Shown here: in pieces, positions 38,046-49,297 of the stretch
How the letters are laid out: each line of letters begins with the position of its first letter
Numbering within the stretch: position 1 is the first letter of the stretch
DNA from: Combretum micranthum
Taxonomy: Eukaryota; Streptophyta; Magnoliopsida; Myrtales; Combretaceae
Assembly (NCBI GenBank): GCA_024138025.1
Contig: JAMXBD010002795.1
Location: 1 to 64,000, forward strand
DNA: 64,000 nt
Direction of reading: 5' to 3'
Position numbers and translations under genes: made by a program
Notes under the pieces: model-generated
Database searches by the model: none
Told to the model about the DNA's origin: nothing
Seen by the model: the letters and a program-made list of their open reading frames with translations, nothing else

Positions 38046-39669
38046 TGTTGGAATTATTCTAATATGATTTTGATGATGATAAAAGATGAAATTTAATTGA
38101 TATATCTATCTTATTAATTTCGAATATGTTTAATATTGTTTGAAATATTATTTGATTTTCCATGGTTCAGAATCTTTATTTTGATGATAATTATATAGAC
38201 AGAAGCAAGTTCAGAATCTTCATTTTACACAAAAATAAAGCATGATCAAGTTTTATTAAAGTCAAAAGGAAAATCAGAAGTTATGCTTAAGCTTTGATGA
38301 TGTTATTCAGAAGTTTCTTCAGAACCTTAGGAAATGAAAAATAAGTTTTCGGAAGTAAGAAATACGTTAGTCAGAAGATGTTTCAGAACCTTCAGATATG
38401 AAAAATAAGTCTGTCAGAAGTTGTTTTAGAATTGTTAGGTTTAATACGAAATTTTCCAGATTTACCTATATTTTAAAAATATGATATTTTTAATACCCAG
38501 CTCCACTTGTCAAGTATATTTGGGTAATATACTTGATGTGTTTCATTTAAGTTGGATTTGATATCATGGGATTTTTTTTTTTAACAAAGTTTTATTGAAA
38601 GTTATTTAAATATCAAAGTTATTTGTAAAGCCTTCGGAAATTAAAGATCGAGTATTAAGGATTGAATGAGACAAGTTTTGTTTAAGATATATACAAATAT
38701 CTTGAAAGATAAGGTTGATATGATTTATTAGATAAGATATGATACATATTATTTTGTTATTATCCTTATAGAATAAATAACATAATCCAGATTTTATGGG
38801 ACTAAAATTCAGCAAATATCTTGGAGCTTATTCAAAGGAAGTTGACAAGAGAAGATCACGCATAAACAAGAAGAATATCAAGAAGAAGATTATGCTATAT
38901 CTTGTTCAAATCAAAAGAGGAGATCACGAACTTCCAATTTATTTCAACAAGATATTTTCAACAAATTGCAACAAACAAAATCTCAACAACACTTATCATA
39001 TGATTTGTTTACCGAGGAAGAAGCGGCTGGATTTTTTAGATAAGATGAAACAGATTCTTGCCGAGATACATGGGATATGATATCATCTTCTCAACCAAGT
39101 TTTATGAGCGTGAAAGATAAGGAACATTAGATATTGAACTATTAATATACGCAGCGAGTAAGAAATTTTCTTAAGGAAAAACAACCGACTTTACTCTCTT
39201 ACAATCTTAAAAAATTCGAATTAGTGCATATATCTTTTATTGTATCTTTCTACTTAGCTTTTGTAGAAGGAACGTATTGTTACCTTCTTGAGTGATAGTT
39301 CTTTTACAAGTTTAGACTCTGTAGATCGATTGTAGCTAGAAGACAGCTGTGAGAATCGAGCAGAGAGATTTGTACAAGCTTGTAATTGGAATTGATTTGA
39401 TATAGTGAAACACAACCCGTAGGATAATGGGGATCCCAGCGTGGAGCTAGAAGAGTGGACTGACGCACAAGGCGGAACCACTATAAATATTTGCCTGATC
39501 TTCTTATCCCTTCTCTATTTATATTTCAGCAATTTATTTTATAGCAGTTTAATTATTCATATTGTTCTCTTAACTTAAAATCAAAGGGGATTGTTTATAA
39601 AAGGAAAAATTTTAATTTTTCTGAAATAATCAATTCAACCCCCCTTCTTGATTATTTTCGGGACCAACA
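38046..39669 (+). mobile_element. Ty1/copia-type solo LTR N (1624 bp)
   Basis: It starts TGTTGGAATTATTC and ends GGGACCAACA with a perfect TSD, acccc (38041-38045 and 39670-39674). The 5-6 bp inverted tips (TGTTGG/CCAACA) and the terminal AATTCAACCCCCC box just before the end are typical of long copia LTRs of the SIRE/Maximus kind. Repeated CAGAAG...TTCAGAA phrases (38200-38450) are U3 repeats. An ORF at 38796-39080 has no recognisable domain and lies inside the LTR. Subfamily assignment is by style only. Confidence 0.85.
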
Positions 39670-41659
39670 ACCCCAAATGGAGGGCTTAAATCCATTCACA
39701 CATGATTTCTGACTGATCATATGTCTTGTTTGTTCATGTTGTCGATGCATTTTATATGGTTGAATAAATAACTTGATTGAATGATTTGTTATAAATGTTT
39801 TTATGGAAGTATTCACTCACTAAGCTAGTGTAGCTTACGCCCCCACAGCTTTTTCTTATTGCAGTTTTCATATATTTGGCTAAGGCCTTGGCATCCTACC
39901 GAGCAGGTACAGGAAATAGGAGTTTCCTTTAGAAGTTTGTGTTCAATTTTGTGTAGACTTCCATAGAAAATCCCAATACTTACTAGATGATTGTAAAATA
40001 TCACTTTTAAACTTAATATTCTTTTGTAGGGGAATGCCTCTATATTTTTTTTGTAATTGATTGTGTGGACTCATGGTTCATATTATGATGCTTATAGTAT
40101 GTCAAATTAAACTATTTATCTCTATTGGTTCATGTATTCCATTATCATAAAGGTACGCCTTGCATCTGTATAAGACTTTAGAAGGATTATGGTAGTAATT
40201 CCTAAGTCTTATATAGCATGCGACGAACTGTTACGTTTAGGATACCCTATGGGGCGTGACACTAATCCTTTAGTTGTTCTAGGATGTTTTCTTTCTAAGA
40301 TTTTGTTGTTGATTGGTGAAGGAAATTGATCGTTGGTGGAAATCGAAGGAAAACCCTAAGTATAGAAATTGGGGAATTTTATATCTACAATCAATTGAAG
40401 AAGGTAAGACTCAACCCGGAACTATAATTCATAGATTTTAAGTTGTTAGGAGAATTTCAATCATAATTAATGTTGAGGATGATTTGTGAATGTATGAACA
40501 ATGGTTAACAGGTATTCGTTTGAATTAGGGTTTTGTTATTTCGTGGTGTTGATTGGAGATCTGGTGATTCTACAAGTTTCACAGGAGAATGGTGTGTTGG
40601 CGATTCTAGATTGATTAATTAGGGTTTAGGGTTTATATTTCTTATGTTGTTATCAATATGTAATTGATTAGTGGAACAGATGATTCTTTGTTCAGGTGTT
40701 TAATTGAGAATAGGGTCGCGATTTCTTAAGCAGAAATAGGTACGTCCTTGCCATGCTTGTTTGTTTGTGCTTGTAGGATTAGTTTATAATGACCTAATTA
40801 TATTTGACTTTAATTGAATCGACTGATGATTGTGAGTGGCTGCGGTTAGTAAAGACTACATAGAGTGTGATACTAACACTGGCAACCTGATGATCTATGT
40901 GTGAGGTTGTCTTGAGTGGACTCATGCATAGAGATGATTCCAGTAGTAGTTTAGGAGTAGTGCGAGTACGGCACCCGGTGTGTGGAGATTCCTAACACCA
41001 TATATGTATTATATTACTTATTTTCCTATACTGCTTGTTTTTAAAGAGTCTAAGTTACTCCAAGTTTGGAATTAGTCGTGGATGATCTTGAAATGTGTTG
41101 TATGCTGGATTAATAAAACAAAATAATTGGTGCTTGCTTCATTAAATACTAACTTGTGTGTGAACTGTCTGATGTATGATCATACGTCTGTGTTTTTGGT
41201 TTCGATGTACTGGGCCTTTATGCTCATTCCTTTTTATTTTTCAAGAACAGGTGAAGACCAGATAGTGTATGATTTATCTGGCTTTGATGTATTTGTAGGG
41301 TCTGGGGAGGACTATAATAGACCTATCCAGTTGATATGTAGACGGCTGGAGTGAAGTTTTACTGAACGTATTGAGTTGTTAGATTTCCTTTAGATTTCCA
41401 ATTGAAAAGATTTTATAAGTTATTAGTTTTATGTTTCTTATGAGGATTTTTATCAGTTGACTTGGTTTATGCCAACATAGATGATATTGAAGTTATATTA
41501 TCTAGATTTTCATATGGAGTATCATTTATGTGAGTTATGGAGTTTTGTGATGATATATATATATATATATAATTGTGGTTTAGATATTTATAGCCTTTGC
41601 ATGAGCCTTTCAAGAGAGGACACGCGGCGGGTTGTAATGCCTTAGTTTAGGGTGTTACA

Positions 41660-42430
41660 AACTCAATGAATTACATGCCCTTATTACTCTAGTTATGTTT
41701 TCAAAAAAAAAAAAAAGATAAAGAAAGTTAAGGATGTGGAGGTTCGATGGGGTTCCTTTAAAACCTAGTTATCTAAGGTCGTGCGGCCAAAGATTGACGA
41801 AGAGACATATTTAACATAACAATTAATGTTTAGAGAGTCTCGTATCTCGAGTAATTAGGCCCACAAGATGCCCTGAAAGGGGAATAACATCTATTAACTT
41901 GGATGACAAATTCGGGATTATCGGCTGAAAGCTTGCTACATAGGCCGCGAGATTCATCACAATATGGACAATTTAATATATAATCTCAAGAGCTAAGGGT
42001 ATATGGATTGTCAATTGAAATGAGAAAAAGACTTTATGGATGATTGGTGATTTTCTATACTTTCATATTAAGTAGACAAGATTGGCTAATTTTCTTTTAC
42101 TTGGAGAACTTATGTTTTGAGTCTTGGTATATGAATCCTGATTTAAGAGATAAAGGTAAAGGCTAGATTATTTGGATTAGCCTTGGAATTCCAGTATAAT
42201 TTAATGAAAGGAAATATCATAGCAATTCGGATGGGACATTAGCATATCTAAATTATAAAGTAAACTTAATGGAATGGTTAAATTTAATGAGAGATACACT
42301 AATTTTTATCTATTATAAAAAAAGATGCATCAAATATGAGTAGTTTTGTTGCCCTAAAGACTTATTTTGCTTTTATCATTTTATCGACTAGTTTGCTTGA
42401 GGGCAGGCAAGGTTTAAGTGTAGGGAAGTT
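41660..42430 (+). pseudogene. Element D internal 3' end (Athila-like), non-coding or decayed
   Basis: The sequence before the D LTR ends with CTTGAGGGCAGGCAAGGTTTAAGTGTAGGGAAG. In plant Athila-like elements, a 'gcttgagggcaagcaa ggttcaagtgtgggg' phrase precedes the 3' LTR. No reading frame longer than a few dozen codons survives. Phrases such as GGCCCACAAGATGCCCTG at about 41860 may be old coding sequence. Purines 42415-42428 are the polypurine tract. C was inserted at its left edge, 41659/41660. Confidence 0.6.
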
Positions 42431-43446
42431 TGATAGGGGTAATTTACTATACTTATTTTAGGTTAATTCATGGTCAATCATGCTTTAATTCTTCTTTAAT
42501 TTAAGATAATTGTTACTTAATTAGGAAATATATTCATTTCGGGCTAAAAAGCAGAAACATCATCATTTGGATCAATTTAAACAAGAATTTGAAGTTAAAC
42601 ATGCATATCAATGAAGATTACGCCCATTGTCTAGCCAGTGATTGCCTTGGCAATTTATTAGAGAAGTCATAACGAGCGTGACAAAAAAGAAAAGAAGAGA
42701 AAGTTTCAACATAGGATTTCACGGCCTATGATACGGCCGTTATCATGACTGTAGTCTCTGCTGACCTAACAATTGAGGCATGTTACGGTCGGGGAAATGA
42801 TGTAGTGAAGGAAGCAGGGATCATTATGGCCCGTGCTACGGCCATAGTAGAGATGATGATCTTCTCAGGAAGAAATTTACATAAGAAGTTACCGTTGTAA
42901 TAGGGAGAGGAATAAGGAGTAATTTCGCATAAGAAGACATCACGGCCTAGATAACGGCAGTGACTGATAGGGTATCGAATTGCAAGTCTTCAATATGGGC
43001 GAATTGTGGCCATGATGACATGTTAATATTGTCATTTGAGAAGATAATGACCTAGGATATGGCAGTTATCTACCTTGAATAATTGTTTTTGAGGAGATAA
43101 CAAGCCGAATAACAGCCACAATGGCAGTTATTAATTGCACATTTTTACACCATTTCAAAATTTAAGTGTCTTTTTGAAGAGGAACGAAGTCCAACTAATG
43201 CATATCTTCACCCATCAGATGCACCCAATAGAGGATACATATAAATACTTTTTTGAAACATTACAAGAAGTAATTAGCAATAGATCAACCATTCTGACAC
43301 ACACCATTTATCTCTCTTGTTCCCATCTATTGTTACCATCTTATCTGTCATCATTTTATTTATATATGAGATTAAGTTGTACAAGACCTAGAAGTAATTT
43401 GAATTTTGAAAGGTTGCTCCCATATTCATTCTTCTTAACCCTTATG
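42431..43446 (+). mobile_element. 3' LTR of element D, 5' part
   Basis: It starts TGATAGGGGTAATTTAC after the polypurine tract. Between 42718 and 43125 the motif ACGGCC/GGCCGT recurs in an AT-rich background. TATA (ATATAAATACTTTT) is at 43238-43248, and the start of the transcribed leader follows. Fragment E interrupts it at 43446; the continuation is not found in the window. The ORF at 43135-43467 spans the TATA region and the junction, so it is not a gene. Confidence 0.7.
42718..43125 (+). repeat. ACGGCC-punctuated block in D LTR
   Basis: At least seven imperfect motifs of the kind CACGGCCTATGATACGGCCGT, ATGGCCCGTGCTACGGCC and ACGGCCTAGATAACGGCAG occur upstream of the TATA box. Confidence 0.7.
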
Positions 43447-44062
43447 TGTAACACCCTAAAAACTTAATTAAGGCATTACTGCCACATATAATGCTTCATG
43501 TATTACATGTTCAGGCTTCTTAGAATGATATGTTTAGTGCGAATATTTGCTACTTGCTTTTTAAATTATGAAATCATTAAATTAAATTCTAGAAACCACT
43601 GGATTTATAATTCACAAAATAAACATTGCATAAACATTTAATTATCTACTCTCATGAGTAGACTGACATCCACAAAGCAAAATATACCATCAAGTATCTC
43701 ATATACCCTTCATGATGGTAAACAGAGCCTTGAGAACTTATAAATTACAAAACTCGGGCTTTAACAAGGCCTTTAAAAGAAAACTACAACTTAAAATATA
43801 AAGCCAGTACTTAAAACAAAATAAAAACAAATACAAATAAAATCCATGATCCTAACCCACTTCACTCTTCAACAAACTCTTCCCGATATGTCACCCAAAA
43901 CTCGAGACACACCATCATTATCATCATCACTAACACCAACAACTCACCTACAACAACAACTTCATCATCATCAAATTTGATCATCCATAAACACCTAGAA
44001 AAAGAACAATAATAACAATGACGAGCCAAAACTCAATACACAGTAACACTATCACACACGAG
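43447..44062 (-). mobile_element. Truncated LTR fragment E (same family as C LTR)
   Basis: It starts TGTAACACCCTAAA next to ATTAAGGCATTAC, which matches the reverse complement of the C LTR 3' end, so its sense strand is minus. The left flank is ttatg (43442-43446). No matching right end or TSD was found. The sequence stops being LTR-like where it meets a Tekay LTR tip at about 44063. It is rich in CAT/CAACAA triplets (43910-43990). A deletion has removed its other end. Confidence 0.7.
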
Positions 44063-44106
44063 CTACGTCGGGCTGTCACGTTTAGAGTACCCGTTGGGCC
44101 GTGACA
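44063..44106 (+). mobile_element. 44-bp terminal remnant J of a Tekay LTR
   Basis: TACGTCGGGCTGTCACG, then a GTACCC core, then GGGCCGTGACA, is the last 44 bp of a plus-oriented Tekay LTR. The full hairpin GTCACG...CGTGAC is intact. The flank 44107-44111 (cctat) would be its right TSD copy. The rest of this LTR is absent. Confidence 0.75.
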
Positions 44107-44300
44107 CCTATTTCTTACATTTACATTTCCAATATTACTTTTTACATAACTTTCTTACACTTTACTTATTTTTCTCTTCTAAATATAATTTTTAATCTCA
44201 CTCTCTCCCTCTCCCTCCAAACCTGACACCTATCTCTCTCTTATCTCTCTATTTCTTTTTTTCATTTATTTAATTAACACTAATTTCTCTCCTCAAAACT

Positions 44301-44310
44301 CTATAAAATA
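44301..44310 (+). promoter_or_regulatory. TATA box of LTR F
   Basis: CTATAAAATA is followed by a run of C and lies 167 bp before the AG|GTAAAA donor-like site. Confidence 0.65.
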
Positions 44311-45342
44311 CCCCCCTCCCCCCTCCTCATACCTTCATTCTTTATACATACTTTTTAAACATAACAAAACTCTTACAAATAGGTTTCTCAAACACTCTTA
44401 CCTCCCTCTCTATTATTCACGCCACACACACACATACCCTTGTCTCTCTCAAATTTTCCTCTTCATTCTTCATTTAGGTAAAATACTAAAACCTTCTCCA
44501 TAATTCATGTTATGTGGCATGAAAAATATGTGTGTTAGAGTTTCCAAATGAAATCTCCATGATGCACATGCTAGAGAATGGAAATATAAAAACAATGTAT
44601 TGTTCATGTCATGTTTAACTTTATGCCCATATTTATGTTTATGTTATGTTATTTTTTCTAACATTATCTTTGTATATGTTAAAAAGTATATGTATCATGT
44701 ATATTTATAAAGCCTAAATTGTCACGCCCTAAAGGATACCCTATACATGGCAGTCCGCCACGTACAATATTAAGACTCAAGAATGACTATTTTAGTCATG
44801 CAAAAGTCTTGATATTATATGTTAGGCTTTTAACACAGCAATAGGAGATATCGATGGGATATGTTGTTTAAGTAATAATATAAAACATACAAGAACTAAT
44901 AAACATACATCCACCAGTTTAATCATAATAAGATCTTTTACATAAACTTAAGGGCATTCCCCCAATAAATTTCCTAAGGATCCATAAAACAACATAAGTC
45001 TTACATACATAAATTTCTATAGCCAAAAGATTTTAAGGGAATTTCTATCTAGATCCTTTATCGAATTTCCCCTAAAAGCTTTCCAAAAATGGGGTCTTAC
45101 CTAGATAAAAGGTGACTTTAGGTAGAGCAACATGTGTTTCTAAGAAAACAAAAATCTGTAGGAGTGTAAGCTTCACTAGCTTAGTGAGATTATTCTTGGG
45201 TTTATCATACTCGAATCAAAACACCAAACAAGTTATATTTAAATAAGCATATGAAATGCACAAAACACGTGAACAAGCAAGACATATGGTTTTCCGAGAA
45301 CCATTTGTTTAATGAATTTACGCCCTTCATTCAGGGTTAAGT

Positions 45343-45500
45343 ATACCGGCCAATTACGGATAAATTTTCGCAAATAAATTTATAGTTCTTACCGGCTACT
45401 ATTCACCATAAAAAACATGTAAGTCATACCGGCTACTACTTGCCACTTTATAGATCTTACTAGTTACTACTCACCACATGTGGATACTACCAGTTATGCC
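45343..45500 (-). repeat. Minisatellite in G
   Basis: Three to four units of about 40 bp share TACCGGCTACTA and a GCCA/ACCA core, the L3 and L type. Confidence 0.7.
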
Positions 45501-45897
45501 AACCACCACTATTATGCACTTGTCCCACCAAATGTATAATAGTGAATGCAATGGGACTCACTATGTGATATACATGTTTCAAGTTATTAGATTCTTTAGC
45601 ATGTAATTAGGGTATTTTTCAAGTGATCATACAATTTGCAAACACTTCATCATGATAATAAAGCATACATTTTATTAGGGAAATTCAAGACTCAATATGC
45701 TTAACATAAATTCACCTAAAATTATAATTCACATGCGCATCCCGTTTTTATCTTTTCTTATTTCTAGTGCTACTAATTCTATAAGCACAATCTTGAGTAT
45801 GAAAAATAGAGAAAGTAAACTTACTCGGCTATGACTTGAATCAAGCACTCCTAATCGAAGTAATCTTTGTGGTACAGGACTTCTCCTTCCTCGACAC

Positions 45898-47624
45898 CTA
45901 AACAGAAGAAATAATCGGAATGAGTATTTCTTAGGAGTTCTACTTAAACTTCCTAATTCTTTTTTATTATTTTCATCAAAAATCGGGTTAAATGAAATTC
46001 TAACTTAAAATAGACATAACTTGCTCATTTTAAGTTGGAATTTTGCATATTATGTATCATTTTCTATCTACTCGAAAAGATCTATTTATTTCTAAGGTTA
46101 TTTTTAACATAAAAAGCCATTTTGGTTCTAAAATGGGTCGGTACAGATTTATCACGAAAATTTCAGCCCTTACTTTGTAATTTTTTAAATCCTATGTCAT
46201 TCAAAAAAATTCATAGCAAACACATAAATATTTATATAGTTGAAAAATCCTTTGAATATACATATATAGACCCATATCATATGCATGATTCTAATGATGT
46301 TGTCCAAACAATGATTTTTCACAAAACAATTTCCTCAAAGTGTTGGAAAAATGAAGTTTACAAAATTTCCGTCAAGTTGTTAGAAAGAACTAATATTTTA
46401 AGTTGCTTCAAATAACTATATCTTCATAAAATTAAATTTATAACCCAACTCTTGATTTCTTTGGCAAATTTTTATTTTCTTAGTGGGTTTATAAACTAGT
46501 GAGTTGATTTTAACTTAACTTGAAAAATTTTGTTTTGTTCTTAATATCTATCTAGTGTTGGTATACTCATCTAAATAAGTGTTTAAGAAAATCTTTCATA
46601 ATGAAGAATTATCAAGATTGAACTTAAAAACAAATTATTTTAGTATTTTTGAAAATAATGTGTTTGAACCATTAATTTAATGCTTAGAGAAACTTTGCAT
46701 AATAACAAGTTGTCGAAATTTATAATGAGTATTTTAAACTTTTGGTGAGTCATGATTCTAAGATTAAATGGAAATTTTCTCCTATGTTTTAGGAGTAATT
46801 TTTATAAGGAGTTTAGTCTCATTTTTTTTTATAAAAGAAAAGAATTCCCTTTTTATTTTTATGAAAATTTTTATTAGGACAACATCATGAAGATTGTGCA
46901 TGAACATGTTATTGTAGCTATATGAAAAGATAAGAATAACTCATATAGAGAAAATAAAGATAAATACGAATATAAATATAAGAGCAAAAATATGGAGTCT
47001 TAGCTTGTATCAAGACTTCCCGAAACTTAGAATGGATAAGTTTCATAAAGAGAAAAGAAAAGAAAAGAAAAAGAAAGAAATAGCAAAAGTCTTAGATTTT
47101 TATTTAAGGCTTCTTGAGATTTGTAATTTATTCAGTCTCACATAATATAGAAAATAAGAAAAAGAAAAGAAGGAAAAGAAAAAGAAGAAAATTTGGAGTC
47201 TTAGATCATATACAAGGCTCTCGAGACGTAGATCATAAACAAGCCTCAAAATATGTTTTGACTTAATGAGGACAAATCTAAGACTAAAAGATGATTAGTC
47301 TTATATAATGAGCAACAAATAAGAGCAAGAATAGCAAGAGCATAATAATAAAAGCATGAAATAAGAGTTAGATTAGTGAGCATTACGCTCTAAAAATATA
47401 TATACATACTTATATTTAACAATATATAGAAGTTAGATTATGAGCATGAATAAAACAAGAACATAACAACATTGGCAAATAAACTTGGTGTTGAATAACA
47501 CATGAACAAGTTGTTATTTTCATGATTTCTTCCCTAGCATAATGCTCATGGGGTTTTAGAAATCAACATAACAAAGTATTCATGTTATGTTAGCATGAAT
47601 ATAAAGAAAGGTTAGAACTTTTAC
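45898..47624 (-). other. Putative LTR intron of G
   Basis: The edges are AG|GTAA (donor) and TTTCTTCTGTTTAG|GTG (acceptor, with a pyrimidine tract), 1727 bp. Inferred from conservation with A, L3 and L. Confidence 0.45.
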
Positions 47625-47778
47625 CTAAAGTGTAGAGATGGAAGAACAAGTTGGTAATTCTTTTCTAGAGAGAAAAGAAGAGTGTTTTGGAAGAGAATTG
47701 AGAAGAGATTTGTGGAGAGTTTTTGAGAGAGTAATGTTGTGTAAATGAGAGGTGTGAAAAAAATAGAGGGAGAGGTGG

Positions 47779-47787
47779 TATTTATAG
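47779..47787 (-). promoter_or_regulatory. TATA box of LTR G
   Basis: CTATAAATA on the sense strand, about 155 bp upstream of the donor-like site. Confidence 0.6.
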
Positions 47788-49297
47788 AGAAATATTAAGG
47801 GAAAAAGATGTAATAAAATTAATTAAAAAAGAAAAAAATTAGAGAAGAGGGAAGGGTCTGACGAATTATGAGGGGGGAAAGAGAGAGAGAGATTTGTTTT
47901 GTTTTGTATTTTTGTAACGAAAAGTAATTAAAGTGTAAGAGAAGTTATGTATAAAGTTTTATGTTAAAAGAAGATGTAAAAGATGGGTGTGCAGGTTGTA
48001 AGAAAAAGTTGTGATAGATGAATAGTGGCGAATATTAAATTATTGATAACAAAGAAAATACGCGTAAAAATGCTATATCTAATATTTTTAAAAGCCAAAA
48101 AATTACGAAACAAATATTTTACGAATTCTTGTTAAATTATGAGTCTAAACATGTTTTTGGATAATTTTATTATCCCGAGCATTAGGACATGTTTTTTGAG
48201 AACTAATCTCGTTCGGGTCTAAAATGATTGATTTTTGGACGAATATGACCTTTTTAAGCTACCTCATATATTTCGAACTACGATCTACCATTAGTTCCTT
48301 TCTATTGTTCTCAGGTCTTGAGCACGGGATTACCGGAATTAAAACTACTAGTATGCCTTGATTATTGTTAACTTTTGAAATTCTAATTTGACTAGTTTTA
48401 GGATTTACTCCAATTCTACCATAAAATTGAGGGGTTTACATAAATGCTTACTAATCTAATTTCTTATTTAATGCTTTTATTTCATGCTCATATATATTTC
48501 ATGCTAGTAAATAAGACAAGTCAATTTTTAGTCTTAGAATTGTCTAATTTCAAGACAAAAGGGGCTCGTCCGTTTCTAAATCCTGGGATTCCTTGAATAT
48601 AATATAAGACTCCCACGTTTTCTTATTACTTATCTTATTTTATTTATGAGACTAGAGAAATTCAAGTCTTAGGAAGCCTTGATAACCTAAGACTTCCATA
48701 ATTTATTTTCTTTACGTTTTCTTTGTTTTATTTATCATGGTGATAGAGATAAAATTCGAGTCCTAGAGAAGTCTTGATAACAAGTTAAGACTCCCATAAT
48801 TTTTTATATTCTTACCTATTTTCTTCATTCTTGTTATAATTTTTTGTTCCTAAATTTTTCTTTATAACATAATAATTCTTAGAGTCTTACTTGTAAACCC
48901 CTAGATTTTATGTTAATCTTATAGATTAAACCCTAGAACTAGAAGTGAAACCAGAATCCAAAAGTCAACTAGATTAACAACAAAGCCTAATGAATCCAGA
49001 TTCGACAATCCCGCATACGAAACCCTAAAACAGTAAAAATGAAATAACCTCATATTATAGTGTGGAATGATGTCACGTAACTTAAAAAGATTATATTTGA
49101 CTTAAAACCGCTCGTTTTGAACCCAAACGGGATCAGTTTTCGAAAATAATGCCATGCAATGCAAAACTGTGAAAACAACCCAATAACATATTTAGACTCA
49201 TAATAATATAAGGATCCATAAAATGTCAGTTTTATAATTTTTCGGTATCTAAAAATATGAGATATAACATATTTATTCATACTTCCTTTACTACCGG

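Larger units (their letters stand above)
35119..40261 (+). mobile_element. Solo LTR L5, Tekay-type (about 3.5 kb own), split by N
   Basis: It starts TGTAAGCCCC and ends GGGGCGTGACA with a perfect TSD, ctaat (35114-35118 and 40262-40266). It contains a pyrimidine tract with TGGCCGGCGC (35712-35760), a TATA (TATATATACCC, 35823-35830), a conserved acceptor TTTCATTTAG|GTGACTT at 37494/37495, a minisatellite of four GATCCATAAACGACAT units (37876-38000), and the terminal hairpin. It belongs with L1 and L2 by its minisatellite type. A copia-type LTR (38046-39669) interrupts it. The ORF at 36416-36640 overlaps the degenerate repeat part and shows no domain. Confidence 0.95.
34177..41659 (+). mobile_element. 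3' LTR of element C (about 2.3 kb own sequence), split by L5
   Basis: The start is placed at TGTTGAATTATATGG after the polypurine tract, which is approximate. The end is TTTAGGGTGTTACA at 41659. Own sequence is 34177-35118 plus 40262-41659. It contains a CCGGC-rich block (34714-34925), TATA (CTATAAATGCATCC, 34997-35005), a leader, and a strong donor-like ATTAG|GTAAGTAA at 35099/35100, 19 bp before L5. The tail has an (AT)n run at 41553-41572 and GCCTTAGTTTAGGGTGTTACA. The tail matches the reverse complement of fragment E, so the two are one family. The flank 41660-41664 (aactc) would be one TSD copy. Confidence 0.7.
44720..48440 (-). mobile_element. Solo LTR G, Tekay-type (3721 bp, minus orientation)
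   Basis: It starts TGTCACGCCCTAAAGG and ends GAGGGGTTTACA, with a perfect TSD, taaat (44715-44719 and 48441-48445). On the sense strand it has TATA at 47779-47787, a donor CTTTAG|GTAA at 47625/47624, an acceptor TGTTTAG|GTGTCG at 45898/45897, and a minisatellite at 45343-45500. It inserted into the intron-like part of F in the opposite orientation, so F and G are convergent or divergent inverted repeats over several kb. No internal genes; the ORF at 46122-46415 lies in the intron-like body. Confidence 0.95.

Noticed and set aside
38796..39080. 94-residue basic ORF inside the copia LTR N
   Set aside because: No recognisable domain, lies wholly within an LTR with a perfect TSD, and its content is low-complexity Lys/Asn/Ile from AT-rich DNA.
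43135..43467. 110-residue ORF in the D LTR
   Set aside because: It starts in U3, crosses the TATA region and ends past the E insertion junction.
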